From the NCBI GenBank assembly GCA_002423705.1, contig DINW01000069.1, positions 24,080 to 72,160 of the forward strand: 48,081 bases of DNA. The letters are read 5' to 3'. Position numbers and translations under genes: made by a program. The notes under the pieces were generated by a model. That model saw nothing but the letters and a program-made list of their open reading frames with translations. It was not told where the DNA came from and did not search any database. Numbering within the stretch: the stretch's first letter is position 1; each line of letters starts with the position of its first letter. The stretch comes from Clostridium sp. UBA5530. GTDB lineage: Bacteria > Bacillota > Clostridia > Clostridiales > Clostridiaceae. Positions 1 to 7,752 of the stretch are shown here, in pieces.

Positions 1-107
1 GATGACCACCAATTTGGTGCGACAAATTTTTTTTGACAATCATTAACCACTAAATCAATACATTCTTCATAATTGTTTTTATCTATTTTTCTAAACTCAA
101 TATTCAC
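1..107 (-). CDS. GNAT acetyltransferase, N-terminal fragment (runs off left edge)
   Basis: Only the first 35 codons are inside the window. The start is GTG at 107-105, seven bases after a perfect AGGAGGA (120-114). The fragment begins NIEFRKIDKNNYEECIDL and contains KKFVAPNWWS, which matches the N-terminal strand/helix and the 'KFV.P' motif of diamine/spermidine-type GNAT N-acetyltransferases. The same motif occurs in the complete GNAT at 43522-43977 (KKFVPSPAE). Such enzymes transfer acetyl from acetyl-CoA to a primary amine in the cytosol. The acetyl-CoA-binding half is outside the window, so substrate and integrity cannot be judged. Confidence 0.7.
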   Translation of the reverse strand, partial: MNIEFRKIDKNNYEECIDLVVNDCQKKFVAPNWWS

Positions 108-256
108 AAGTAGTCCTCCTTGTATAATATAGTCATAACATCCAATAGAAAACTATCTATAGTATCTATGGACTTTACAACTCAATTCTTTCTTATTATT
201 CATGATTTCTTTTACCCCATATGGTCTACTCTAACTTAGTTTTCTATTTTTCCTTT

Positions 257-597
257 TCATATTTCTTCTATGAAGTACTCATATTCCTCTTCACTTCCAT
301 AAGGAGTTGGTTCAGTAATACGGTAATCCATAGCCTCACTTGGAAAGTCGTAATCAACATGCTTGAAAAAAATATGACGATATATCTTATAATTGCTTTT
401 TACTGATAATGGTATTTTCTATTTAAAATCTTCAGGCACCTTGTCGAAACAATAATAATATTTTATCTTTGCAACATAAAAAAATGGAAGTCATATTCCT
501 CTGTTTTTCCATTGACTATCACCTCACAAATTGAAAATTTTGCATTAAGTTTAAAACAATTGAATTTATATTTGCTTATTATATTTTTAACTTCCAT
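257..597 (-). pseudogene. Broken gene of unknown function overlapping the HTH gene
   Basis: A minus-strand reading frame starts at ATG 597-595, inside the last codons of the HTH gene (11-base overlap). It reads MEVKNIISKYKFN... through EEYDFHFF and then shifts frame at a run of seven T (coding strand). In the next frame it continues as YVAKIKYYYCFDKVPEDFK, hits an in-frame TAG, and resumes as KIPLSVKSNYK...HVDYDFPSEAM...EYFIEEI before TGA at 259-257. The reconstructed product is about 113 residues, rich in aromatic and acidic residues. I do not recognise the family. The frameshift lies in a homopolymer and could be a sequencing error, but the separate TAG argues for real decay. Confidence 0.55.
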
Positions 598-781
598 CTA
601 CTAATGATTGACGATACTGTTCTATCCTTTTTTTAGCTTTTAAATTCTTTCTTTTCCTCATTTCTCTAGCTAATATGCTTTTATTTAGTGGAATACTTTG
701 TGAAACCTCTGAAAATGAATAACCTTCTTCTACTAAATCTAAGGCTTTTTCTAAATCTTCTTTTTCATATTCCCTATTCAT
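587..781 (-). CDS. Small helix-turn-helix-like protein
   Basis: 64-residue cytosolic protein, highly charged. Residues about 8-40 (EDLEKALDLVEEGYSFSEVS...ILAREMRKR) look like a resolvase/psq-type helix-turn-helix: an amphipathic helix, the turn 'EEGYSFSEVS', and a basic second half. The tail is strongly basic (KRKNLKAKKR), as expected for DNA or RNA binding. A G-rich stretch precedes the ATG. Its 3' end overlaps the start of the broken gene at 257-597 by 11 bases, so the pair was probably translationally coupled. It could be a regulator, or the remnant N-terminal domain of a recombinase. Function not known. Confidence 0.55.
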   Translation of the reverse strand: MNREYEKEDLEKALDLVEEGYSFSEVSQSIPLNKSILAREMRKRKNLKAKKRIEQYRQSLVDGS

Positions 782-850
782 GAGTTCCCCGAACCCCCTA
801 CTTATCTATTTCACTTATTTTCATAACTTCTTGATTATAATTAGCCCTAT

Positions 851-1339
851 TTAATACTCCTTATAAACAAAATGCTCTACTTTATTTAAACCTTGAGAAA
901 GATACTTTTTTGCCTCAATAGGATATAATTCAATAGTTTCTATGTCTTTAATATCAATCCAAGAAAACTCTAACTTAAAAGACTTATCTTCTAATTGCTC
1001 TACACCCCAAAAACTTCCCTCAAGTGGGATACTTGTACTTTCATCTAATAGTACATTGTAAAATAAACATATTTGATGACATGGTTTATCTCCCCATGGA
1101 AAAAACAATTCTCCTACCCACTTTAATTCATCTACCTTTATATCTGCATTTATTTCTTCTTTAAACTCGCGGATTAGGGTCTCCTCATTGGTTTCTCCAA
1201 GAGCAACGTGCCCCCCTGGAATTGCATATGCTGTATCATTTTGAGGCCTTTGCAATAGAATTTTACCATTGTTCAACAATATGCCTGCCACTCTATAACT
1301 AAAAACATATTTATCTGTTTTGAATATAATATCCTTCAC
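851..1339 (-). CDS. Nudix hydrolase
   Basis: 162-residue cytosolic hydrolase of the Nudix superfamily, which cleaves nucleoside diphosphates linked to another moiety. The Nudix box is complete: G43, E49, then R57-E58-F59-K60-E61-E62 (pattern GX5EX7REUXEE), which binds the metal. It follows a typical N-terminal strand (AGILLNNGKILLQRP). The start is GTG at 1339 behind AGGGGAGGT. The substrate cannot be read from sequence; the C-terminal half (FSWIDIKDIETIELYPIEAK) resembles the generic ADP-ribose/8-oxo-dGTP-like group. It is a single gene in the minus-strand accessory array, upstream of the HTH gene. Confidence 0.85.
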   Translation of the reverse strand: MKDIIFKTDKYVFSYRVAGILLNNGKILLQRPQNDTAYAIPGGHVALGETNEETLIREFKEEINADIKVDELKWVGELFFPWGDKPCHQICLFYNVLLDESTSIPLEGSFWGVEQLEDKSFKLEFSWIDIKDIETIELYPIEAKKYLSQGLNKVEHFVYKEY

Positions 1340-1389
1340 TATTTTACCTCCCCTATTTTCATTTAGTTTTGCTATTCAGATATGGCAAG

Positions 1390-1782
1390 CTATTTGTATT
1401 TAGGGTATTCTGGTAATGAATTAATTAGTCTCATTGTATTTCCTTCATTGTCAAGTAGCATCTCAATATTATCAGCATTTTTTCCAAGGTGCATCATAAA
1501 TTCTCTACAAGCACCACAAGAAGGTATCACCTTACCATCCTTATAAACAGAAACTACTTTATCTACTTCATTTTCCCCATGTGTAAGCATGTTTGACAAA
1601 GCATTTCTTTCTGCACACATTCCTAACGATCCATTTGTGTCTATACAAATACCAACATAAATATTTCCCTTCTTGGTTAATACAGCTGAAGCAACGCTCC
1701 CAACCCACATGGTCCCCGAAACTTCATGTGGATTTATTACATTCATAGCTTCTTTATAAAGTTTTTCCCATATTTGTTCCAT
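1390..1782 (-). CDS. Cytidine deaminase-like zinc hydrolase
   Basis: 130-residue member of the cytidine deaminase fold. Zinc ligands and catalytic glutamate are visible: C56-A-E58 (MCAERNAL) and C89-G-A-C92 (PSCGACREF), the tetrameric CDA/blasticidin-S-deaminase pattern. The expected reaction is hydrolytic deamination of cytidine, deoxycytidine or a cytosine-containing antibiotic, in the cytosol. The length fits CDA (about 130-140 residues), but the N-terminal substrate-binding part (NPHEVSGTMWVGSVAS) differs from housekeeping Cdd, so blasticidin-deaminase-like activity is a real alternative. RBS AAGGAG lies 6-7 bases before ATG 1782. Confidence 0.8.
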   Translation of the reverse strand: MEQIWEKLYKEAMNVINPHEVSGTMWVGSVASAVLTKKGNIYVGICIDTNGSLGMCAERNALSNMLTHGENEVDKVVSVYKDGKVIPSCGACREFMMHLGKNADNIEMLLDNEGNTMRLINSLPEYPKYK

Positions 1783-1872
1783 ACTTTTCTCCTTAATCTT
1801 TGATTTATTACGTCCACAAACTTCCTATCTATGGATGACAATTTATTAAGTTTGTTCATAGACTATAATCTA

Positions 1873-2000
1873 TCTGATGTCTACCTGTTGTAACACTCCA
1901 CCCTCTTTAGTTTGAAGCTAACAGCAGCTACGACCCTAAATAAGTTCAACTAACATTCAAATTGAGTCCAAATGCCACCTGAATGTTAGTTGAACTTGAT
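1873..2000 (-). repeat. Dispersed modular palindromic repeat, copy A (full length)
   Basis: Lies just downstream of the kinase gene (2049-2630), read in its direction. It has two structured modules. One is a perfect 18-bp inverted repeat (1942-1959 against 1981-1998, arms around TAACATTCA/TGAATGTTA) with a spacer of about 20 bases. The other is an imperfect stem (about 1880-1934) built from the CTACCTGTTGTAACA and TAACAGCAGCTACGAC arms. The second module and its CTGATGT end are nearly identical to copies F and G. Confidence 0.8.
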
Positions 2001-2048
2001 TAGTATTTTGCTTGATAATCTAATTATAGATAATAAAACAAAATAGCT

Positions 2049-2630
2049 TTAATCACTCAAAATATCTAGAGCTCTTGTTAAAACAGTATCCCAAGGTCTT
2101 GGCTCAATGACTTTGATACCCTTTTCATTGCAAGTATCTGCTATCCACTTTCCATATGTAATACTTATTTCAGCTCTATAATGTTGTAGTTCTCCCCCCT
2201 CTCTTGATAAATAATTCTGTACTATTTGATTAATATCTGTTTCTTTTACAAAAATTGATTTTACTTCCGGGCTCTCAAAGGAATTTGCCAATTCTGGCTC
2301 GATAAAATCCCCTTCAATAATAATAGGTAATTTATCTTGAATATGCCTGTTTATAAGTTCTTTCAACACAGGAATCATTTCCTTGCTTACACTAATTAAC
2401 CAGTTTACATTGCCATCAACTCCAATGTTTCTCCAATTGATTCCGTTATCCCAGTAGTGTATTGCAGGAAAATTTTCCTTGGTTGTAACCTTCTCTACAG
2501 ATAGGTGAATATCATCTACTTCTAAGACATTCACACCATAAAATCTGCCAATCTCATATGCTAGGCTTGATTTGCCTGTTCCCGAAGCTCCACCAATAAG
2601 TAAAACCGTCCATTTTCTACTATCATTCAT
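2049..2630 (-). CDS. P-loop small-molecule kinase-like protein
   Basis: 193-residue cytosolic P-loop protein. Walker A is GASGTGKS at residues 14-21, close to the N-terminus as in shikimate/adenylate-type kinases and 2-phosphoglycerate-kinase-like proteins. An acidic strand (VLEVDDIHLS, about residues 35-44) and IIIEGDFIEP (about 100-109) fit the substrate and Walker-B region of the kinase fold. The C-terminus (EPRPWDTVLTRAL) matches clostridial proteins annotated only as ATP-binding or kinase. The phosphate acceptor is unknown. RBS AAAGGAG is about 8 bases before ATG 2630. The gene sits alone, with repeat copy A at its 3' end. Confidence 0.6.
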   Translation of the reverse strand: MNDSRKWTVLLIGGASGTGKSSLAYEIGRFYGVNVLEVDDIHLSVEKVTTKENFPAIHYWDNGINWRNIGVDGNVNWLISVSKEMIPVLKELINRHIQDKLPIIIEGDFIEPELANSFESPEVKSIFVKETDINQIVQNYLSREGGELQHYRAEISITYGKWIADTCNEKGIKVIEPRPWDTVLTRALDILSD

Positions 2631-2747
2631 TTGTTAGTCTCCTTTTGTTATTTTCAGAGTATATTTTCACTTTTTACTTTAGCACTCTTAAAAACCTTAA
2701 ATTTGCTATTTCCATTATTCAAATCATTTTCCTGATAAGTGATCATT

Positions 2748-2821
2748 AGCTACGACCTAGATAAGTTCAACTAATATTCAGTCGGAGTCAAAACTCTACC
2801 TGAAACTAAGTATCACTTGAT
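2748..2821 (-). repeat. Dispersed palindromic repeat, copy B (supplies a stop codon)
   Basis: On the minus strand it begins ATCAAGTGATACTTAG, runs through TTTCAGGTAGAG and CTGAATATTAGTTGAACTT, and ends near CTAGGTCGTAGCTA, where the second hairpin is truncated. The TAG in ACTTAG (2808-2806) is the stop codon of the DUF3795 gene, and the repeat encodes its last residues (SSDT). The two arms AAGTGATACTTAGTTTCAG and CTGAATATTAGTTGAACTT are an imperfect inverted repeat (13 of 19 positions). Confidence 0.75.
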
Positions 2822-3057
2822 AAACTTCTCAAATTATCAATTCTCTCTGGATTTTCAGATGTAGCCCATTGTTGTAACTTATCACATGGAAATTCATTGC
2901 ATTTTCCACAATGTATCAAATCCCTATCCTTGCAACATGTGTATAATCCACATTGTCCCCAGAAAACTTTCCCTTGTATAGCATAGCACCCCTCACACTT
3001 TTTATCCCCTTTAAACTTGCATGCATTACAATCAATACCACACACACTATAACTCAT
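2806..3057 (-). CDS. DUF3795-type cysteine-rich protein
   Basis: About 83-residue soluble protein dominated by paired cysteines: CGIDCNACKFKG, KKCEGCYAI, CGLYTCCKDR, HCGKCNEFPC. This is the DUF3795 signature (CGLxCxxC...CxGC...C...HCxxCxxFPC), probably metal or Fe-S binding. The start is ATG 3057, placed by the AGAGGTGGGG site 6-10 bases upstream; the in-frame GTG at 3069 lies inside that site. The family usually has about 20-40 more residues. Here the last four residues and the stop are encoded by repeat copy B, so the C-terminus may have been trimmed by repeat insertion. Molecular role unknown. Confidence 0.7.
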   Translation of the reverse strand: MSYSVCGIDCNACKFKGDKKCEGCYAIQGKVFWGQCGLYTCCKDRDLIHCGKCNEFPCDKLQQWATSENPERIDNLRSLSSDT

Positions 3058-3233
3058 TCTAATCCCCACCTCTATATCATATTTTATGCTTTATTGTTAA
3101 ATAAAGGATATTTAAATTTATTCTATCACTTCTCATCATTGTATACTACGATAAAATTTTAAAATAGTTGCATTTTATCCTTTTATTAGATATTACCCTG
3201 AATTTACGTACATATTTCTCAGTGATAATATTT

Positions 3234-3872
3234 TTAATTTGCTAAAATGTGCCAAATATCATTTCCTTGAAATCCACATCTTCGATATAGTTTTTCTGGA
3301 TCAGTCCTATTATTTACTTCACCTGATACTGTACAAAACTCTACCTTATCAAGTAGGTTAACAAGTAACTTTTTGACTATGGCTTCTCCAAGTTTGCAGT
3401 TTCTATATTCCGGTAAGACTTGAATCCACTCTAGTGCCCCTTCAGGTACCTCCCTATCTGCTTCAGCAATACCTAATGCCACAGCCTTTTCATTATTAAT
3501 ATCAATAATAAATACCCATAGGCTAGGATCAAATACTTGGGATCTTGTCCACTGTTCTACCTGCTTTATATTAACCTTTATATCTGTATAAGATTCATTA
3601 ATGATATATACAGCTTCTTGTAGGTCATTATAATTATTAAAATCAACATATCTATACTTAAATCTCTTATCCAAGTTAACCAGTTCAATATTTTTGAGAT
3701 TATGCTTTAGTCTAAAATATAATGTATCCTTGCTTTTATTATTCTGGATATTTATATAATCTTCATCATGAATTACTGTTATATTATTAGGTGTTTTAAA
3801 AGTTCTCATTTTCCAATATGGAATTGGAGAAACTCTACATGGATTTCCTTTATATTCATCTATACTTATCAT
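3234..3872 (-). CDS. GNAT-family acetyltransferase with N-terminal extension
   Basis: 212 residues. The C-terminal 140 residues form a GNAT domain. ALGIAEADREVPEGALEWIQVLPEYRNCKLGEAIV includes the beta-4 strand and the acetyl-CoA pyrophosphate loop, in divergent form (R-N-C-K-L-G instead of R/QxxGxG/A). The end, KLYRRCGFQGNDIW, is the family's terminal motif. Residues 1-70 carry an extra domain starting NPCRVSPIPYWKM, seen in clostridial paralogues but not assigned. Substrate unknown. RBS GAGGAGAGG precedes ATG 3872. One of six GNAT genes in the first 8.3 kb. Confidence 0.75.
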   Translation of the reverse strand: MISIDEYKGNPCRVSPIPYWKMRTFKTPNNITVIHDEDYINIQNNKSKDTLYFRLKHNLKNIELVNLDKRFKYRYVDFNNYNDLQEAVYIINESYTDIKVNIKQVEQWTRSQVFDPSLWVFIIDINNEKAVALGIAEADREVPEGALEWIQVLPEYRNCKLGEAIVKKLLVNLLDKVEFCTVSGEVNNRTDPEKLYRRCGFQGNDIWHILAN

Positions 3873-3903
3873 AAAAGCCTCTCCTCTACTTCACTACCCT
3901 CAA

Positions 3904-4365
3904 TTAAAATTGTTCATCCCTTATTCCTATCTCATCATCTACCTGCTTTTGAACTCTTCCAAACGAAATTTCTTTATCCTCTCCACCTATAGTCAAAAAA
4001 CTTTTGGATAAATCCTCAACGGTAGGCTCTAGCACTCTCATAAATTGATTATAAGCAAAGTCAAACTTTCTATCCTGTGTATCTTCTCCAAAAACAGCAT
4101 ATATAAGCTCTTCAATCATTTGATCCATGCCAAATAATTTTAAATGTAATAATTCATGTATTATTAAACCCTCAAGATTGTCTTGTTTGGGATTATAATT
4201 ATTTATCAATAAGATAGCTTTTTTATCATCCATATCAATCTTAATATCACCAGTTTTACGCCATTCTTTATTTACAAGTTGATATTTTATATCCCAGTCT
4301 CTCAATCTAAGAATGTCTTGCCATTTTGTTAAATATTTTTCTATTAAATTTTCCTCACATTTCAT
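3904..4365 (-). CDS. HELLH-motif metalloprotein, putative zinc peptidase-like
   Basis: 153-residue soluble protein. Residues 70-74 are H-E-L-L-H inside the helix LEGLIIHELLHLKLFGM, the HExxH zinc-binding motif of SprT-like and minimal gluzincin folds. Upstream is a beta-hairpin region (DWDIKYQLVNKEW; DDKKAILLINNYNP), typical of the small alpha/beta half of such proteases; the rest is helical. A third zinc ligand is not obvious. Proteolytic activity is therefore plausible but unproven. RBS GGAGGGG lies six bases before ATG 4365. It is closely spaced (31 bases) with the GNAT gene downstream, so the two may be co-transcribed. Confidence 0.5.
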   Translation of the reverse strand: MKCEENLIEKYLTKWQDILRLRDWDIKYQLVNKEWRKTGDIKIDMDDKKAILLINNYNPKQDNLEGLIIHELLHLKLFGMDQMIEELIYAVFGEDTQDRKFDFAYNQFMRVLEPTVEDLSKSFLTIGGEDKEISFGRVQKQVDDEIGIRDEQF

Positions 4366-4375
4366 CTATTACCCC

Positions 4376-4408
4376 TCCATACTTGATTTACATCAAGTTC
4401 AACTAATA
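4376..4408 (-). repeat. Dispersed palindromic repeat, minimal copy C at a stop codon
   Basis: The minus strand reads GAATATTAGTTGAACTTGATG. It matches the CTGAATATTAGTTGAACTT module of copy B. Its TAG (4405-4403) is the stop codon of the GNAT gene at 4403-4954. A 21-base match is short and could be a remnant of a larger copy. Confidence 0.5.
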
Positions 4409-4954
4409 TTCTTTTTTTAATATTGAAAACATTATCATGTCATGACAACTTCCTCTCCAATAGCTACGTTGTCTTAAAATGCCCTCCTTGATAAAGCCTA
4501 CTTTCTCTAAAACTCTAATTGATCCATAGTTCTCCGTAGATACTGAGGCTTCAATTCTATTGACACCTAGAGTGTGAAATGCAAAATCAATTATTGTACC
4601 CAATACTTCAGTCATAATTCCCTTATTCCAATATTCAGGTCTTAAGTCATATCCTAAATCTGCCCTTACTTTTGGAATTTCAATTTCACACTTACAAAAG
4701 CCAATAAGTTCAGACTCACCCTTCAAAAAAATCCCCCAAAATATAGCTCGTTTTTCTTTGAATCCCTTATTAAAGTTTTTAATTATATCCTCTGCTTGCT
4801 TCATATTTGTAATCAATTCAAAAGTGTCGTATTTTATTACTTCAGCATTGCTTAAAAGTTTGTATATTCCATCTGTATCTTTCTGTTTTATTTCCCTAAG
4901 GTTTATTCTCCGTGTAGTAATCTCTGGAAATAAACTAAATACTTCGTCTTCCAT
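4403..4954 (-). CDS. RimJ/RimL-type GNAT acetyltransferase
   Basis: 183 residues when started at ATG 4954 (MEDEVFSLFPEITTRRI). An upstream in-frame GTG (4990) precedes the G-rich ribosome binding site and is unlikely. The layout is classic RimJ/L: LFPEITTRRINLREI at the N-terminus, DLGYDLRPEYWNKGIMTEV (acetyl-CoA loop, W-N-K-G) in the middle, and RIEASVSTENYGSIRVLEKVGF near the end. These proteins acetylate N-termini of ribosomal or other proteins, or small amines; the target here is unknown. Its stop lies inside repeat copy C. Confidence 0.8.
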   Translation of the reverse strand: MEDEVFSLFPEITTRRINLREIKQKDTDGIYKLLSNAEVIKYDTFELITNMKQAEDIIKNFNKGFKEKRAIFWGIFLKGESELIGFCKCEIEIPKVRADLGYDLRPEYWNKGIMTEVLGTIIDFAFHTLGVNRIEASVSTENYGSIRVLEKVGFIKEGILRQRSYWRGSCHDMIMFSILKKEY

Positions 4955-5019
4955 AATCTTATTTAAAATAATCCCCTCCCTATTTTGCACTAAACATCTA
5001 TCTATAACTTAAAGATAAA

Positions 5020-5598
5020 CTAAGCATTTTCATACATATCATAGATTATATATCCCGAAATTCCTTCAAGGGAACCAGGATATGTTTCTTGATACATCAT
5101 ACACTGAGGCTCTTTCATAGGCCACCCGCTGGTTGGATAAATATTATATTTTGATGACATTATAAAACCAATGGTATTATAAAATGCTGGATTACCCTCA
5201 ACTTGAATTCCCCTATACCCCTTCTCCTTTACTTTTTCAATGCCTAACCTAATCATAGTAGAACCCACACCTTGTCTTAAATAATCTGGATGAACAGATA
5301 CCGGTGCAAGCATTACTGTTTCAGTCTTTTTAATGTTTCTGTTATAATCTGCCTTTTGGGCATTTGTTGATAGTGGAAAATGTGAAAACATAAAATGTCC
5401 AACTATTTTCCCGTTAAATTCAGCCACTAGAGATAGTTCCGGTATATAGTACTGACCATGACGTATTTCTCTGATTAATTCCACAACGTCTTCACCATCT
5501 GAATAATCTGTTCCTTTAGTAAATGAGCCAATTACTAATTCATTTATTTCTTCAAAATCCTTCTCGGTTTCCCTTCTTATTGTTATATCCTTCCTCAT
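5020..5598 (-). CDS. YhbS-like GNAT acetyltransferase
   Basis: 192 residues. The GNAT core is clear: MLAPVSVHPDYLRQGVGSTMI (beta-4 and R-Q-G-V-G acetyl-CoA loop, about residues 97-117), then GIQVEGNPAFYNTIGFIMSS. The phrase 'LxPVSVHPxYxxQGIG...V.GxPxYY..FGF' is the YhbS/Eis-like predicted acetyltransferase hallmark. RBS GAGAGGGG is 8-9 bases before ATG 5598. It is a monocistronic member of the acetyltransferase array. Substrate unknown. Confidence 0.8.
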   Translation of the reverse strand: MRKDITIRRETEKDFEEINELVIGSFTKGTDYSDGEDVVELIREIRHGQYYIPELSLVAEFNGKIVGHFMFSHFPLSTNAQKADYNRNIKKTETVMLAPVSVHPDYLRQGVGSTMIRLGIEKVKEKGYRGIQVEGNPAFYNTIGFIMSSKYNIYPTSGWPMKEPQCMMYQETYPGSLEGISGYIIYDMYENA

Positions 5599-5642
5599 AA
5601 ATATTACCCCTCTCTTAAAAATTATAATTTTCCTAGGTATAA

Positions 5643-6278
5643 TTAGTTTTCATATTCCTTTAGTTCATTTAAAAACTCCTTATAATCAACATCCTCCCAG
5701 TAGAAAGTAAGCTCCCCCTCTGTATATTCTTTAGTAACATGATACATAAAGTCCTCCCCTACTTCTAATCCTAACTCCCTTAAAACTGCCTGTGCAAACT
5801 CTCTGAAAGCAAAACCAATGGCTGTGATAATATTCTTATCTTTCACAACGGGTTGATGAATAAAATTTTCTTCATTAATAAACTTAAAAATATCAACCAT
5901 CTGCATGAAAAATCCAGCTGTAAATTTAGCTTCACTTAATATCCCTGCCTTAGCTAGTAAAATAGGAGAACTTGATATTGACGCAATTAAAATATCTCTA
6001 TTTTTTAGTCCAGAAAGAAATTTAATAAGTTTATCATCATATAAAGCAGGCAAAGGATTCAATATTCCTGGTAATATAACGCAACTATAATCATTTAAAT
6101 CCGCTTCACTAAATACTTTTGTAGGTACAACCTGAAAGCCTTCTTCACTTTTATAAATTTTTATTTCACTGCCTAAATAATCAATATTAATTCCAAACCA
6201 TATATTTAAGCAAGAAGTTAGAGTGGTAATCTCTTGTAAAGAGAAATGTTGATAAATTATTACTGCAACCTTTTTCAT
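5643..6278 (-). CDS. DJ-1/PfpI-family protein lacking the nucleophilic cysteine
   Basis: 211 residues from ATG 6278. That start follows GGAGGG at 7 bases; an ATG at 6293 overlaps the ribosome binding site and is rejected. The fold follows DJ-1/PfpI: KKVAVIIYQHFSLQEI (with E16 where the family has its acidic partner), YSCVILPG (about 64-71), then the nucleophile elbow. Where active members read A-I-C-H-G-P, this one reads S-I-S-S-S-P (100-105), so Cys becomes Ser102 and His becomes Ser103. Thiol-based amidase, glyoxalase or chaperone chemistry is therefore unlikely; a binding role is more plausible. Confidence 0.7.
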   Translation of the reverse strand: MKKVAVIIYQHFSLQEITTLTSCLNIWFGINIDYLGSEIKIYKSEEGFQVVPTKVFSEADLNDYSCVILPGILNPLPALYDDKLIKFLSGLKNRDILIASISSSPILLAKAGILSEAKFTAGFFMQMVDIFKFINEENFIHQPVVKDKNIITAIGFAFREFAQAVLRELGLEVGEDFMYHVTKEYTEGELTFYWEDVDYKEFLNELKEYEN

Positions 6279-6380
6279 GGATAATCCCTCCATAATAACT
6301 CTATATTTTATATATTTAGATGTAATTTTCTTACAACTATTTATTTAACTATAGTTTTTTATGCCACTTATTATTTGAAC

Positions 6381-6848
6381 TCACCTTATAACTTTAGCCA
6401 TATATAAGCATGGATTAGCTTCTCCCCAAAGGTCTTTGAACACCTCTAATGGTTTAAAGCCCATTGATTTATAGAATTTCCGAGTTTTTTCATATCCCTT
6501 ATCTGGATGAGAACTATCTAAGGTTTTCACCGTGAGAAATTCCATGTCTTTATCCTTACAATAACTTGTACACTTTTCTATAAGCTTTGTTCCAATGCCA
6601 CTTCTGTGGTACTTTTCCAATATTCCCATCACATATACCTCTGCAGTATATTCATTATGCATTTTTAAAGCTACAAAACCTATTGGAATATCTTTATCAT
6701 AAGCTCCGTAAAAAATCATACCTTTGGAATCTCTTGTGTATTCCACTATGGATTCTTCTATGCCAAACCAACCTGGAAGCTTTCTTAATATATCATTACA
6801 TACCTCCTCCTTTAAATTCTCATTTTCTATTAATCTAACATCTATCAT
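6381..6848 (-). CDS. GNAT-family acetyltransferase
   Basis: 155 residues. EVYVMGILEKYHRSGIGTKLIEKC (about 73-96) contains beta-4 and the H-R-S-G-I-G acetyl-CoA pyrophosphate loop. KTRKFYKSMGFKPLEVF is the C-terminal family motif, and FYGAYDKDIPIGFVALK is beta-2/beta-3. The end, DLWGEANPCLYMAK, matches clostridial GNATs annotated only by family. RBS GGAGG is 9 bases before ATG 6848. It is divergent from the methyltransferase gene, and the two share a promoter region of about 100 bases. Substrate unknown. Confidence 0.8.
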   Translation of the reverse strand: MIDVRLIENENLKEEVCNDILRKLPGWFGIEESIVEYTRDSKGMIFYGAYDKDIPIGFVALKMHNEYTAEVYVMGILEKYHRSGIGTKLIEKCTSYCKDKDMEFLTVKTLDSSHPDKGYEKTRKFYKSMGFKPLEVFKDLWGEANPCLYMAKVIR

Positions 6849-6945
6849 TGTCCATATCCTCCATGAAATAAATATATCATTCTCTTTCTTTTTAAATTAT
6901 GGTATATTAGTAAAAAATGTAGTAAAAAAAGGGGGGGTATACATT

Positions 6946-7707
6946 ATGGAAACTTTAAATGAATACTATGGCCTTAACTATAATGAAGATTCTAGACTGA
7001 CTAAGGACAAGTTTCATAGCATAGAGTTCCTAACCACTTGTAAATACTTGGATAAAGTATTAACTAAAAATTCTCTTATTCTTGATTGTTGCGCTGGAAC
7101 AGGAGCATATTCCTTTTATTTGGCTAATAAAGGCCACCAGGTTATTGCAGGAGATCTCATTGAGCATAACGTAGCTTTAATAAAAGAAAAGCAAAGGTCC
7201 AATTCCCTACTTAAAGGTATTTATCAAGGGTCTGTTTTAGATCTATCTTCCTTTGAAGATGATAGTTTTGATGCAGTACTTTCCATGGGGGCTTTTTATC
7301 ATCTAGAAAGCTATCATGATAGGCAAAAATCTATTAATGAATGCCTAAGAGTATTAAAAAAGGGAGGCATATTCATATTATCTTATATAAATAAACATGC
7401 TGTTATCCTTAATGATTGCAAAAATAACTCAGCAGATATAGGTTCTATATTAAAATATGACAAGTATCCATATAAAGATATATTTTATGGTTCTAATCCT
7501 AAAGAAGTAATATCCTTAACAAACTCTCTAAATTTAAATAAACTATATAATATTGCTACTGATGGCATAGGATATATTATTAGTTCCAAGATTAACTCAT
7601 CCTCTGATGAAGAATTTGAAAAATGGCTTCAATATCATTTTTCCACATGCGAAGATGAAAACTTATTAGGTTACAGCCTTCATTGCTTATATATAGGATA
7701 TAAATAG
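6946..7707 (+). CDS. Class I SAM-dependent methyltransferase
   Basis: 253 residues from ATG 6946, placed by the run of seven G eight bases upstream; in-frame codons further 5' would read into the neighbouring gene's region and are ignored. Motif I is LILDCCAGTGAYSF (D47, G51, G53), which binds S-adenosylmethionine. VIAGDLIEHNV is motif II. SFDAVLSMGAFYHL is the motif III/IV region, and CLRVLKKGGIFILSYI is the post-motif strand. This is the Methyltransf_11/25 small-molecule type; the substrate is unknown. It is the only plus-strand gene in the first 12 kb and ends at a hairpin terminator shared with the convergent GNAT gene. Confidence 0.8.
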   Translation: METLNEYYGLNYNEDSRLTKDKFHSIEFLTTCKYLDKVLTKNSLILDCCAGTGAYSFYLANKGHQVIAGDLIEHNVALIKEKQRSNSLLKGIYQGSVLDLSSFEDDSFDAVLSMGAFYHLESYHDRQKSINECLRVLKKGGIFILSYINKHAVILNDCKNNSADIGSILKYDKYPYKDIFYGSNPKEVISLTNSLNLNKLYNIATDGIGYIISSKINSSSDEEFEKWLQYHFSTCEDENLLGYSLHCLYIGYK

Positions 7708-7711
7708 TAGT

Positions 7712-7750
7712 TTGTAAGCTTGATTTTTCCTTCAATCAAGCTTGCAGCTC
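7712..7750. terminator. Bidirectional terminator between methyltransferase and GNAT genes
   Basis: Inverted repeat with arms GTAAGCTTGATT (7714-7725) and AATCAAGCTTGC (7733-7744), an eight-base loop, and T-rich sequence on the plus side (CTCTTTTAACTTTT). It lies between two convergent genes. Confidence 0.75.
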
Positions 7751-7752
7751 TT

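Noticed and set aside
221..406. Plus-strand 61-codon ORF
   Set aside because: It lies opposite the coding-like minus-strand pseudogene, lacks a ribosome binding site and has low-complexity aromatic composition.
1942..1998. Palindromic repeat as an integron attC site (GTTCAAC and GTTGAAC fit RYYYAAC/GTTRRRY, sits 3' of genes in a cassette-like array)
   Set aside because: No integron integrase in the window; the copy A arms pair perfectly without extrahelical bases; other copies follow core genes (plsC, hydA) and lack one of the two core sites.
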